DNA of 64,000 bases from Arenicola marina. Its lineage: Eukaryota; Annelida; Polychaeta; Arenicolidae. Positions 21,704-33,924 of the stretch are shown piece after piece (positions within the stretch are counted from its first letter, which is position 1; every line of letters starts with the position of its first letter). The position numbers and the translations under genes were made by a program. The notes under the pieces were generated by a model. It saw only the letters and a program-made list of their open reading frames with translations. It searched no databases and had not been told where the DNA came from. The stretch covers positions 25,466,352 through 25,530,351 of the forward strand of contig OZ025257.1 in assembly GCA_964019135.1 (NCBI GenBank). Direction: 5' to 3'.

Positions 21704-24700
21704 TTTGAACCAAAACGACACGAACGCATCCTCACAACTACACCTCGACGTACTCCAGGCGCTGTGTCAGTATTGTCGCCTTCCTTTTTATTCTAGCACG
21801 GCAGACGGAGAATTGAGGCTTTTTACCCCGTGGCCATTGCTATAGCCCGGATGTGGTTCTGACTACATCTGACAATGCGCCACAAAGGTCTACATGCATG
21901 ACCGGAAGGCGTCCATCGCATCCCTTCATCAGGTGCCATGGAGCGTGTGCCAATATAAAGCAGTGTTGCGCTCCCCGCAGACCGTGCACGCTTTTCACTC
22001 GACCAGGCCCCGTCGTCGACCAGACAGAGACACTTCCGGTGCCTTCGCTGCTCGGCAATTCTTCCAGCTGAGAGGGGGAAGAAGAGGAGTTCTGTAGATC
22101 TCGATGAATGCCTTGGAGGGATTCAGCCACTCGCCTCTCCTCTGAGGAGTCCTGGAGGGGAGGGGGGGGGGTGGGCAGGGGAAGGTGGGAGGAGGCACTG
22201 TACGAAGTGTCAGGCGGCGGGGGAAGAACCACCAGTCAATCACTTGGGGATCTGTCTCGTTGACGTCGTAATCTGGGGGGAAGCAAATATAATAGCGATG
22301 TAGTTACAGTATTTACCCGTGGGAAATTACCGCGGGATTGGCAAATTATGATGTCATGTTGACGTCATGCCGTCGTCTTGCCTTTCGGCGCATATATATA
22401 CAATCACTAAATATCTTGGTATTTGCTTGTAATACATGCAAATTTGGCAGAGGAAATATTATTTGATGTGGCATAGATTGATATTGGTTGAAATTTGGCC
22501 CTAAAAATAAAAAAAAAGAATGAATTCAGTTCTGAAAAAATCCGCCAGGCGCCACCCGCTCTCGACCTTAAGGAAAATTGAGGGTCGTTGTGTAACCAGT
22601 ACGACAATAACATGTTTACAATCGACAGTTACACTCCCGACCATGCATCATGACGTATATACTACACGATATTGTACCGAGGGCAATATTACATATTAAT
22701 TTAGCCTAATTTTGTACCACTAGCAACTGTGTTATAACTGAAGAATAAAATCGTATCTGTGTTCCATCATACAATGGTATTGAACAGTATGATTCATTGT
22801 TGTCCGTTTTAAAACGTAATTCATGCCATCCAAAGCGTAATTATAAAACCTACATTTGCAAATACATTTTGTAGTTGTAAGACAACGATTTGTAAGACAA
22901 CGTCGGAGACATGCGAAGGAATTAATAAGAATAAAAAAATTGAAAACTTAAAAGCGAGATGCAGCAATGTCGCCAACATTTTATCCTCCACCATTTAGGA
23001 TATATAGAAAGTGGACTACGGAGTGACCCTCATTTCACAGGTCCGCTATATAAGTCTCCAAACTTGGCGGAGGCTACCCAAGACCATTGATGTTCTACAT
23101 GACTGCATGGTGGATCTAGGATTTTTCATTTTTGAGAAGGCGCTCACTTTCCTGTATCACACTCCTTCCCCCTCCCCCTTCTTCGAGTCGATCTACCTTT
23201 CTCTCTTCTTTTATTCTAAGAAAATCGGCTTAAGTGAGACGTGCCTCACTAGTTATTCACGGGTCGGAGTCTTGTTTGTTTCAGCCGACTTGTTCCATTG
23301 TCTTGGGGTCGGGGGGGGGGGGGGCGGGGAAACCCTAATCTGTGCCACCCTCTGTCTGTTGGAGATCAAGATTCACTGGCAGCTGAATTTTAAACCAGTA
23401 TTTCAGTAAAGGCTCTATTACAGTATTACAGTATTGAGCAACATAAGATATTAGCATCCTTTATACAAAAAACAATCAGAATCCTTTGATGTATCACCTT
23501 TCTGTAATCTATATTTTAATGTATCATGACAAAAAGAAGAAATAGGAAAATATAAAGTATGAGAAGTGTTCTAGGTGATGAAAGCATAATAACAAACATA
23601 CAAAATCTGCTCACAGGCTACGTTAAGGACTCCAATGATGATGATAGATAGATGGGTTCATCATACGTATATAAATACCGAGACCGTTATTCCATAACCT
23701 ACCGTGGTATGTTTGTAATAAATCCACCCGATCATCCATTCACGAATCACCATCCGTACGAGAGTTGTATGTGGCACAACGTATGCATAGAATACAAAAG
23801 TGCGATGTATTATTCCGTATATATATGCAAATATCGCACACTTGCATCCAAGGTGAGATTGCGTTCCTCAATAAAAAGCACCGTTTAGCACCCATCAGCA
23901 TCCGCAAACGCACGATCTGAGACGACAAGAAAGTGAAGTGCGGTGTGACAGTCAGTAGGCGGTCGGCGTGGCTGTGACAGCGTCGCAGGCACCAGGCTCT
24001 CGCAGTGGCTCTGAGGGCGCCACAGGCACCAGGCTCTCGGCGTTTGCTCTGATGGCGCCACAGACAGCCGGCGGTCGGCGTTTGCTCTGACGCCGCATCC
24101 GGCAGTGAAAGGCTCTGGAGGTGAGCATCCGCCCTTGCAGTTTACTCACTATCAGTCAGCGGCTCCTTACAATGGGCCGGGAGCCTACACCGTCAAGGTT
24201 TTAGTAGCGGCAGGTGGCAGGTGGCCGTACGATACGAGGGAGCCCTCCTCTTCTAGCAGGTGGGTGGGTGGGCCGGAAGGGGAGGGAGGCGAGTGGAGGG
24301 GCGCACGGGAGGGGGGCGGGCGGGGGGTGGTCGCTTGGTCGTCTTCAGTTACAGAGCTCGGGTGGCACGCTGCTGGTTGACTGGGGGAGTGATGGGCTGG
24401 GATGGGATATGGAGGTCCCTGGTCTGGGCTGCCAGCAATGGCGGAGTTTCGAGGAGGGAGGGAAGGGGGGTAGGGAAGGGGGGAAGCGGGCGGGGGGGGG
24501 GGTTGTCGTGTAACCGCTGGGATACGCGACGCCAGTGCTTACACCCTCGTTATTTAATGGCACTAGGGCCGACGGCAGCGACACCTACTGAATGGATAGG
24601 GGAGAACGGGAAAAAGGCGGAACTGAAGCATGTGAAAGGCAAGCAAGGTCCATGTATGTACCTGCCCTTCATTTTCCATTGCAAATGGGAAATAGAAATG

Positions 24701-24847
24701 TTGGCTCATCTTCCTTGACGTGTATCAAGTGGGTAATGGAAAAATTACATCCTTCCTTTACCCATTTCCTATAGCAAAACGCAAATGAGAAATGGAAAAA
24801 CAAATCCATTTCCTATGTATCATTTGAATGCGGTGACTAGCGCACGT
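21704..24847. other. No gene recognised; 5' flank of the GPCR and low-complexity DNA
   Basis: 21704-21850 is the presumed 5' UTR and promoter of the minus-strand receptor. I see no clear TATA box; an A-rich run at about 21785-21795 on the minus strand is the only candidate. G-rich tracts lie at 22153-22190, 23305-23325 and 24240-24510. Frames read from these are Gly/Arg/Trp- or Pro-rich artefacts. Confidence 0.5.
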
Positions 24848-25045
24848 ACCGAGCGTTCCGCTCTGGCTTCGGGCTTCGGGCTCCGGGCTCTGGCTCCGGG
24901 CGCGGGTTATGGCTCCGGGCGCGGGCTATGGCTTCGGTCTTTGTGCTGTGACTTCGGGCTCCGGGCTGTGGCTTCGGGTTCCGTGCTCTGGCTCCGATCG
25001 CGGCCTATGGCTCCGGTTTCTGGGTTGTGGCTTCGGTCTGTACAT
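24848..25045. repeat. Degenerate GC-rich tandem repeat
   Basis: About ten imperfect units, each near 18-24 bp, on GGCTCCGGGCGCGGGCTAT / GGCTTCGGGCTCCGGGCT. It runs in frame into the LINE remnant that follows, so the apparent long open frame there is a chance fusion. Confidence 0.7.
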
Positions 25046-25048
25046 AAA

Positions 25049-26730
25049 AAAGTGTCACAAGCAGACACGAATAACTACACAGGGATTTCCGTATTGCCTG
25101 CTGTCAGTAAAGTGTTCACGAAGTTGCTGTGCAACAGGTTAACAGAATGGGTTGAATGCCATGGTCTGAGGCAAGTGGAGCAGGCAGGCGACAGGAAAGG
25201 CTATAGCACAGTTGGCCATGTGTTTACGTTGCAAGCTATTATACAGAAGTATCTCTCGAAAGAAAATGGTCGATGTTATGTTCTGTACATAGACTTCTCA
25301 AAAGCCTTCGACACACTCTGCACGAGGTATAGTATAATTACCAACGGTATTCACGGCAAGGCACTCAATGTTATAAGGCTAATGTATACCAAACTTAGAA
25401 CCGCTGAAAAAACACCCCAAAGAATAACGAATTATGTTATGTGTACGGTTGGAACGTGTCAGGGGTGCATGTTAAGTCCTCTTTTGTTTGCCTGGTACAT
25501 TATTGAATATATAAATATGTTATCTAGCTCAGCATGTCCTGGTAACGCCAATTCAACAAGTATCACAACTTGCGGACGATTTGGCAAACTGTGCAGAAAC
25601 CGTGGGTAGAATACAAACTACGATAAATGTGTTGAACAAAAATTCAGACCAATGGGGCCTGAAAATTAATATGCAGAAAACAAATGTTATAGTCTTTCGT
25701 CGAGAGGGAATTGTGAAGAAAAACAAAAAATTGTAATTCACAGGACACAGAATGGAAGTAGCATCATCATACAAGTATGTAGGTATACCGTTTACGAGCA
25801 CACTCTCCTAGACATGTGCTGTTAAAACTCTGGCCTCGCAGGCAGCTACAGCACCTGTCCATAGATGCTGCTTTAACACTCTTTGAAAGAATTATTGTGC
25901 CGATTTTGACATATGGAGCAGAAGTTTGGGGTTCCACATTTATGATGAGATAGAAAACGTTCAAACAAGATTCTACGTGAGATTACTTGGGCTACCCAAG
26001 CATACATCTGAGCAAGCAGCCCTAGGTGAGTGTGGAAGGTTGCTTTTGGCGGTTATTTATTTAACTAAATATGTGAAATACGGGATTAAAATACTTAAGA
26101 TGCCACAAACTCGATACGCTAGGTGTTGCTATGATATTCTCAGGATTTTGATGAACATGATATGCCAACGTGGGCATCCCATGTAAACAAATTCCTTGAG
26201 AAATATCACTGCGGTGGTGTGTGGGCAATGCAGGTTATTTGTGAAACTGAACGAGAATTTCTCAATGATTTTAACAATAAATTAGCTAAATGTATGACCC
26301 ACCTGTGGTACGAGACAATCCGAAACCAGAGTCGACTGAGCACGTATACACTGTTTAAAATCGATTTCAATTGTGAAACGTATCTATCTGCAGTAAATTG
26401 TGCCGAAATTAGAAAAGCACTGTCGCGTTTCAGGTGTTTCGTCCATCGTCTTCAGTAGAACTCGGAAAAAGAACCGGAACATTATTAGCAGATCTATTTT
26501 GTACTTGTTGTAAATAATGGATATTGTAGTACTCGAAGACGAATATCATGCCTTGTGTTGCCCTCGCTATAGAGATATCAGGGAACTATACATAAATTAA
26601 AAGCACTTTTTTTTAACCCACCAACCTTTGAAAACTTTTTCATATTGACCACCAATGCACCAATACTAGAACTCAAACAATTTCGCCATGTATATTTACA
26701 CTGTGGACAAAACAGGAATATTTTTGATAA
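25049..26730 (+). mobile_element. Decayed non-LTR retrotransposon (LINE), RT and C-terminal part
   Basis: Reverse-transcriptase motifs appear in order: NNYTGISVLPAVSKVFTKLL (about 25069-25128), AGDRKGYSTVGHVFTLQAII, CYVLYIDFSKAFDTL with the catalytic Asp (about 25279-25320), and GTCQGCMLSPLLFAWYI (about 25453-25503). The frame then shifts near 25550 and the catalytic LADDLANCAE appears in another frame at about 25566-25600. Next come WGLKINMQKTNVIVFRREG (about 25650-25710) and VASSYKYVGIPFTS (about 25756-25800), with stops in between. TRFYVRLLGLPKHTSEQAAL (about 25960-26020) belongs to the C-terminal region, which reopens at 26162-26458. A C-terminal zinc-like segment, EDEYHALCCPRYRDIRELYI, lies at about 26535-26600. 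At least three frame changes and several stops mean it is dead. The 5' half (endonuclease) is absent, which fits 5' truncation. The clade was not determined; the layout fits the broad I/Jockey/CR1 side more than RTE. Confidence 0.88.
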
Positions 26731-27424
26731 ATACTTGATAATTGTTTGTGTACGCCCAACATTTCTTCGTTCATTTTCATATCATATATCATATATATCA
26801 TGCAATATCATGCAATATATATATTGTGGGAATATACAGAGCATTAGGGCGCATAACTCGCCATCTCTCGGGAATATGCAATACCTTCAAGGGTGCTTGT
26901 TATATCAAAATTATATCGAGATTGCGGAAAATGATGACAGAAATACGGTCGTCTCGACTGCGATGCCAGACTGAGTGGAGTCGGAAAACCGACTCTAAAG
27001 GGATATGGAACGGAAAAACTTATATGACAACTGGGTGTCGTAAAGGCAAACCTTTGATCAGGGTAAATTGCCGGAATGGGTACACAAAAGACGAGTGTGG
27101 GCGACGCGATTGGTATTGAAATGGCTTTCCAACGCGACCGCGGAAGACGATGATTAAAGACCAGATGCGATAGTTGTTTTTTTGTTGATTCAAAGCTATC
27201 GTTGACAATGAAAACCGTAATTGAAAAGTGGATAAGAGATTAGAAAAAAAAGAGCTTCTGCGTCGATTCTTGGTGGCGCAATTGAAGCTGTTTATAGCAT
27301 TTTGACTTTGGACTCTAGGAATATTATGGTACTGGTAATGGTGAATAGAACTAAGGGGGCAATTCATTTATTATGCACATCTTAACAATGCCCGTTATGC
27401 TCACTCCCCTCTGGCGGCCAATGA
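26731..27424. other. No gene recognised
   Basis: AT-rich microsatellite-like CATATATCATG words occur at 26780-26830. Otherwise the interval is unique and without a supported gene. Confidence 0.45.
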
Positions 27425-27570
27425 AGACAGTGGTGGCGGTGCGGTGGTGTGGGTGGAGGTGCGGTGTTAGGGGTGCGCTGGTGGGGTGGGGGTGCGGTGT
27501 TAGGGGTGCGCTGGTGGGGTGGGGGTGCGGTGTTAGGGGTGCCGTGGCCTGTGTGCGGTGAAGGGGTATC
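27425..27570. repeat. 33-bp G-rich minisatellite
   Basis: Three near-identical units plus partial ones on GGTGGGGTGGGGGTGCGG, then TGTTAGGGGTGCGCT. The strand bias (G against C) is strong. Confidence 0.9.
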
Positions 27571-28094
27571 GTGACCTAACAACAGCCATCCAAGTAACAC
27601 CAATTCGCTGCGAAGTTTTTATCTTTTAATTATAATCACACTCCTCGCGCACATCTGCCCCCACCCCTCCACCCTCCCACCGCCCCCCCCCCCTATCCTT
27701 ACAGACACACGCCAAAGAACTAGTCTGCGTGTCTGGGCCGTATATCATGCATTTCCCCCACCGAAGGCACTTTACCGGGAACACCAGCAGACTAGTGACA
27801 GCAGCACAGAAGACGATCAGTATTTGCCGCTGGACCCATCACCTTCGGCGTCACTTTTTGTCGTCATAATTACAGGGGACACGTCATAATTTGGTCCTCG
27901 CTCAACCAACCGCACCGGCACAGTTCCTCCATGCCCCTCCCCCCCCCCCCCTCCTCTCCTCTCCCCCAACATAAACCCAGCGCCTTCGCTTCTTCCTCTC
28001 CCCTGCTAATCCTCAAGTCAAGTCGGTATAAATCTGTGACATAAGCGGCTTTCCACCACCCGATTATCTCCCTAGGTTGCTTTCTTCTGCTCAC
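27571..28094. other. No gene recognised
   Basis: C-rich tracts lie at 27655-27700 and 27930-27970. Nothing coding was recognised. Confidence 0.5.
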
Positions 28095-28560
28095 CTTCAA
28101 ATGAGCGTGTGTGGGGTTTTGTCCCCCACCCCCTCTCAACCTCCCACCCTCCCCGCTTCCCTCTCCGCACTGCCTCCACTGATCTGCACTACCACAAACG
28201 CCTCCCTTCCCTCGACAATTCCTCCATCCTCACCATCACCCGCAAGCCCTCCTCCACTCCTCACCACCTCCCCTCCATCCCAACACGTACCCCCGCCCCC
28301 TCCCTCCTCGCCCGTCCCTCCATATCTACCCACCTCCCTCCACCCTTAGACCCCCCCTCCCCCACCCCAAGATCCGAGTTTATATTGAACAGCCCGCCCT
28401 TGGCCTCTGGGCGGTTTTCACCTGGCGGCCACATGCGACACGTCGTTAGCAGTCCTGATACCACCCCGCGCCAGCCCCCTCTCCCTTCCAATTCCTCCCT
28501 CATATCGCCCAGCGATCTATCAGCGCTATCCAATCCCCCCTGCGCGGGTGCGGTAGTAGG
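28095..28560. repeat. Pyrimidine-rich low-complexity tract
   Basis: CCTCCC-rich sequence with no fixed unit. Both strands give long Pro/Ser- or Gly/Glu-rich frames that I regard as composition artefacts. Confidence 0.6.
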
Positions 28561-29334
28561 GGAACAAAAACAACCCTAACCCAGCATGGTGGTTGTAAGA
28601 CACCGACCTGGCCATCAGTCCGGTCCATCGAGACGCGCCGGATTTGCAGGAGATTCGACTGTCGCAGCCGCACAAGTGCCGTGGCAACGGGCGCCCAACC
28701 TGCTGTGCGGTGACGGCCAATCACAGGCTGATGAAAAAAACGGTTATGAAGCAATGTTGGCCGTAATTAATCAGAACCGATTTATATCACAGTGGCGGTG
28801 ATTAATTAAACCCCGTGGCTGTGATGATATTGCTTTTTGAGCTAGGCGATTAGTTATTGCCCAAAGTAAATTAAATCCGCAGGGTTTGTGAACAACCGTG
28901 AGTCTGTGGATGAACTGGGCTTGCTTGTCAACCTCATCATCAACAAGTATTATGCAAAGGTCAGATACAGTGCGTTCCAACAAGCAACCAACGAAAGCAT
29001 TCACTGAGAGCACCCACGCTCATCGAAAGCATCCGAAAGCGACCAACGCAAACGCCCACAAAAACAACCCACCTAAAAGGACCCATTCGTCTATCTTTTA
29101 CTTTGTGGGTAGGTCTGTGATAAAATGGCTAATATTGTTAATATTGGTGGCGATGAAATTTAGTGTATGGAATGTAGTGCAAATGGATAAAATATATGGA
29201 AAGTTACCGATTATCCATAAATGACGTCTCTTGCATAATAGGATATATCCAGCACCATTAAACACATACGGGACACCCTTTACGTAGAAACTGCGCGGCC
29301 AATATCAGACGGTCCCCCGTTCACAGGCGGCACG
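28561..29334. other. No gene recognised
   Basis: Short frames only. The frame at 28898-29224 has a Lys/His-rich middle but no family resemblance. Confidence 0.45.
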
Positions 29335-29750
29335 AGAAATACATGCAATCGATAACTGTCAAATTTTCATATATATTGAGCTTGCTGATCGAACTCCCCC
29401 CTCCCCCCTGCCCCCTCCCCCCCTCCCCGCTCCCCCTCCCCCTCCCCCACACACAACCCCCTGGAACTTAGCAGCAGTCCTGATAACATCAGCTAGCTCG
29501 CCTCCGCTTAGCTCGGCTCAGACTCGATTTATTACACCGTCACACTTAGCGGAGTGAAGCGAGTCAATATTAACAACTGTGCATCATCAAGATAATGCAC
29601 AGTTTTTGCCTTCATTATCAAGATATTGCACTGTTCTGTCATTCAATATTTAAATACCGCATACTTATGCAATACAACCTGGCCAGGTCTGTTTACCGCT
29701 GCATTCTTGTAGATAATGAACACTTAAGACAAAGGCGTGACGTCACACAC
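29335..29750. repeat. Dispersed repeat, copy A
   Basis: Aligns with 46240-46626. Shared blocks include ATGCAATCGATAACTGT, GTCAATATTAACAACTGT, GATAATGCACAGTTTTT, GATAATGAACACTTAAGACA and a TGACGTCA octamer near the right end. The same direction is kept at both sites. No coding capacity was recognised. Confidence 0.8.
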
Positions 29751-29945
29751 CCATCAGCACCTGTAAATTTGGTTTTAGTCAACCCCCCCCCCCCCTCCCC
29801 CCGCCCCATTAGTACCTTACAACTGTGAATTTGGTTCGAGCCAACATCACCCAATTAGCACATTGAAACTGTGAATTTAGTTCTAGTAAAAATCCCCCCA
29901 TTAGTACCTTTAAACTATGAATTTGATTTTAGCCAATATTATACC
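29745..29945. repeat. Tandem repeat of about 45-60 bp, four degenerate units
   Basis: Each unit has CATTAGTACCTT or a variant, then ACTGTGAATTTGGTT or a variant, then GCCAACAT-like words. Variable C-runs separate some units. It directly follows the dispersed repeat; the corresponding place after 46626 has no such array. Confidence 0.65.
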
Positions 29946-30264
29946 GTTTTCGTTATCCTTGATCTGGCTCCCTCAACTGTATTCAAGTGCTTTTCCTTAG
30001 CCCTCATGCAACCCTCATAATCTAGAGTGATCCGGGTGTTCAATAGGCAATATCATGGCAAGCGAAGATGATAAGCAAAGATGACACGTAGATGAACTGC
30101 AAAGTCTCCCTCGAAACTACGATGTAGTTAAAGCAGCCTACTTACATGCACCATCTGAGATATTTTACATCTTAGAATTAAGATTAAAAGTATCTCAAAA
30201 TTAGGATGCATATGTTTTATATCTTTCTGAGTCTGTAAAACAACAATTTCAACATAAAACTGCG
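29946..30264. other. No gene recognised
   Basis: Nothing was recognised. Confidence 0.4.
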
Positions 30265-30385
30265 CGGTTTATTTATATCGTGCGCGGAAGTTCTAGCGAG
30301 CCGCAGACGACATCACACAGAATACCGAACAGCGGAGAGGCGCGCAGGGATATAAAGCCGGCCATCAACTTCTGCTCCGGTTAAT
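30265..30385. promoter_or_regulatory. Possible divergent core promoter (two TATA boxes)
   Basis: TATAAATA on the minus strand at 30270-30277 and TATAAAG on the plus strand at 30351-30357 face outward. They are about 75 bp apart and flank a GC-richer centre. Rightward, a CATCAAC initiator-like word lies about 25 bp downstream. Rightward ATGs at about 30385 and 30456 open only very short frames, the second (MQKR) just before a GT. No gene could be attached on either side. Confidence 0.3.
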
Positions 30386-31530
30386 GCATTTGCTTCTCTC
30401 CGGATAACCCATAGGCTTTTAGGATTTAAATTCAAGACAGAATATACTTATTTAACATGCAGAAGAGGTTGGTAACACACACAAATTACAGAATATATTA
30501 CTTTAACAAATACGGATTTGATGTAAGCTTAGTCGTGTGATGTACTCACCTGCCTGGTCTGAGCACAATTATCACCAGGGAACTATGAGAGGCATTCTAT
30601 AGTTTCGTATCGGCAGAACAAAGGTTTTGTTTTGAATTTATGATACCAATGGCTTGTCATTAGCCGACTTCACAGTCTCGGACGTTTTGCTCCACCCGAT
30701 GGCTGTGGTGTAATTGAAGCTTGAGGAGCGCCACCCTGCGGCTAGTTTGCTCTCGGAGACTAGTGTTATCAATCGTCAGCGGTAGAGGGCGTCGGTGCGG
30801 TCTTAGGTCTAATTAATCTCCTCAACTCGACGCTGTCATTAGCACGAAACCGGCCTTCCTGTGTGGATGTTCTCCTTGTATCCTTTCATCTATGGTCGAT
30901 AGTTTACTGTAGGAGCCCGCTCCTCAGTCTGGACACATTTATCCCAATGTTCAACTATCATGAGTCATATGTAAAAACGAGTGGGGTTCTCCGAAAACGG
31001 ACGGATAGGGAAGGGACTATCAAAGGGAGGAAGATGCTCCAAAAAGGGGTTTGCACAATAAAACTGGGTCGAGAGGGGGGTGGGGGGGGGGCAGGCTAAT
31101 GCGCTTTTGGGAGGGTATGTTGTCCATCTGAGAAAGTCCCCCACCCCGGAAAGCCTCCCCCGGCCCGGGGACGCCCCCCCCCCACCCGGCCCGGGAACCC
31201 CTGCCCCCTTGCACCAGATTGTAAAAAGGTGCCCCTCCCCCTCCCACACCTTCGATCCGCCTATGTATGCCCACTAACACCCACAATGACAGAAGGTTGT
31301 AGACCCCCAGAACCTACAAGCGACTGTGGATGGACGGTGTGACACACACCGCCACCTTGCGGCAGGGTCAGCAACCCCCGTCGGCCACATACAAGGAGCT
31401 TATCCCCAACCCCCATTGACACAACATGGCATGTGATCGGTCATGATACATTTTATGAATGAGGCAGGGTATACCCGCTATCGACTGTTTGTTCATTGAA
31501 TAGCACAGAGAGAGCTCACTCTCCCAGCGA
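30386..31530. other. No gene recognised
   Basis: 31060-31260 carries G-runs then C-runs, and the frames read there are Pro- or Gly-rich artefacts. Nothing else was recognised. Confidence 0.45.
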
Positions 31531-31752
31531 GGGAGTCACCGTGGCCGACAGATGGCGTACTTGACTGCATATCCAAAGGTTGCTGGTTCAGTCCTCACGT
31601 ACATTGTCATCTTGTTTGTCCCATTGCTCCGCTCGGTTACTTAGCCTGGTTGTCTTTCTGTGCAGAATAATGGCTTGATACACCAATCAGCAATCCTACC
31701 CAGCCATCCAACAGAACTGTGTTTCGTTGCTGATAAAACTGGCGGCGAAAAA
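31531..31752 (+). mobile_element. tRNA-like SINE, family 3
   Basis: GTGGCCGACAGATGGCG resembles an A box. GGTTCAGTCCTC at about 31585-31596 resembles a B box, about 45 bp further on. No second copy was found in this window, so the right boundary is set only by the start of the opposite-strand SINE. Confidence 0.45.
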
Positions 31753-31756
31753 ATAT

Positions 31757-31965
31757 CGCGTCAAGGGTCAAGGTAGAGAGAAGCCATGCCTTCGAGAGTA
31801 ACGCCCTACTCTTTGCAATGCAACCCATGAGATAACTTTATCGTGCACATTTGCGCCGGTGGGATTGGAACCACGGCCCGGCGGGCTTGGGTTGGCCTGG
31901 GAGGACACACTGTGTAAAAGCCGAACACGCAACCAACTAGGCCACGGGGTAACTCGCCAAGATGA
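31757..31965 (-). mobile_element. tRNA-derived SINE, family 2, copy C
   Basis: On the minus strand: TGGCCTAGTTGGTTGCG as A box, GTGGTTCCAATCCCACC as B box, then the shared body with GCAAAGAGTAGGGCGTTAC and GGCTTCTCTCTACCTTGACC. This copy has the clearest tRNA-like head of the three. Confidence 0.72.
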
Positions 31966-32254
31966 TGCTGCCAACGACTGCAGCGACACCGATTTGGACT
32001 AGGTCCTTAGTCGGTCACGTCATTTGGATTAATTAAACTAGGTCATAACTGCGCCTGCGCGGGTGCGACTACCACAGCCTTCCCTACGGCTTTAACTCCA
32101 GTTAAGATCTTCACACTGCAATTTGCAACCTTGCAATCTTGCAAGGTTCCGTTAGGCTGTTATGCAGGTTGCCAGAGCACTCATTGCGAGCGCTCTAGCC
32201 CGCAGAGATATCGGGCCGGCCCCAATGTTCCTTTGGAAACATCCCTTTGCACTT
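31966..32254. other. Spacer, nothing recognised
   Basis: No gene or repeat partner was seen. Confidence 0.4.
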
Positions 32255-32510
32255 ATCTGCACATACCTATGTGTACAGAATACAGACGTAGGAACAGAAA
32301 TATCACGCCAAAAGCATGACAGGCGTCCAATGTATTCAATTGGTGATACTTTGTTACGTCTATGTTGCATTATGTACAGGTGGAAGATAGCGATAACATT
32401 TCGTGTTTATGATACAATGACCATGACGACCATGTTAGATGTGCTAGGGTTTAATTACCACGTTTTTGTTACGTGACCTCACTATTACAAGAACTAGGTA
32501 TTATGCAACG
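32255..32510. repeat. Dispersed repeat block, partner of 35150-35440
   Basis: Shares AATACAGACGT, AGAAATATC, CCATGACGACCA and ATTATGCAACGCCAAGC, in the same order, with 35150-35440. 45690-45790 shares the first part. Confidence 0.7.
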
Positions 32511-33924
32511 CCAAGCCTTTTAGACACTGATATAGACGACAATAAAAAACGCTTTTCGGTAAAACAAAAAAGGGAAATAAAATTTTGAGGGTGGGTGGGA
32601 TATGAGGGGGTGGGGGGTGGCCTAATAAGAGTAATGCGCTAGTTGCCGGTGTGCTCCATGGGTGGGGGTTCCACGCCGGCGGTGCCTCTTTGTCATCACT
32701 GTACATAGCAGAGAAACCCAATCCCCAGTGACCCGATTTGTGACAATGAGGCCGGGGATTCCTGTCGCCGCCGGTATTGATGTCGACCAAAAATTTTCCC
32801 CGGTTGCATGGGCATCGGTGAAAACTACCCGGGGTGGAGCGTGGGAAGAATGCTGCTGATCTCGCTGGAATTTACCCTGGATCGCGGGATCACTTTTATT
32901 TTTGGCTCCCAATCAGTGGGCGGCCAGACCTCGACTCGGTACGGCATGTATTCCTTTTTTTAAATTATAATCCTTTTTTTCTTTCGCTTTTCTGAAACAG
33001 AATGGTGTTCGTAGTCTATATCCGCATGTGGATTTGAGTTGTACTAGCGTAGACGCCGAAACTTACCAAGCAATCCGCCTGACAAATATGAGACGATGTT
33101 TTTTTCATTCTTTGCTAACCACATTCCATAAATATCACACATGGATTGGAGAGATTGAACCAGATGATTTGTGCGCCGCAGCACGGTGGGTAACAGGGTC
33201 TCACAGACTGAGTGGAGAATGGCATCTGACATCACTCGCAAAGCTCTCCCTTTCTGTTTGTGGCCCTTAAACAGGCCGCACACAGCCAAATGTGCCCACG
33301 TCAGACAATATCGACAATATATTTAGTGTTCATATTGAACAGACATGTATCCAAATACTAATGCTCATTTCTGGTTCGGCGTCATGCGACTGTTCACGTG
33401 CCGCTATTTCTGGTACGGGGGACAGCCATAGTGTGAAAATTGTAACACGTGACAGAATAATAATTTTACAACCTTCTTTTTACGAAACTAACTTAGCTTG
33501 AGACATGTTAGATTAACATTTATTAGATTAAACTCGAGATGCTCTGCTTTAACAGGTGACGATCTGGGTCGACGTTTTCGTGCCATCTGAAAGTGGTGTA
33601 TTATGAAAGACCCAACTACAACAGATTTTAATGGTACTGCGCAATGAACACAGCTCATGGACCAGGCAGGTTTAAGTCGGACAAGTTGTTGCGCCATTTG
33701 TCTGGAGATTGTACTTATGGGGTAGGCTAGTTCCAGCACCAAACCAATTGATGCAGCGGACAAACTCATTCCGGGGGAATCATGCAGGTTTCCTCAGTGT
33801 ACTAAATTCCCGATTATTAGATTTTCCCCATGGCTTGCATAGATTGCCTCTAATGATCACTTTGAAATCCGAAACGAATGGGAATCTATGGGCTGCCGGC
33901 TCCACGTTACTGTAGGAGATGCGA

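Noticed and set aside
20486-21721. Receptor start six codons upstream
   Set aside because: That codon is GTG. The first ATG in frame is at 21701-21703 with a good context and a stop upstream.
24785-25609. A single 274-residue protein spanning the GC-rich repeat and the RT
   Set aside because: The N-terminal half is the tandem repeat read through by chance. Only the part after about 25049 is LINE.
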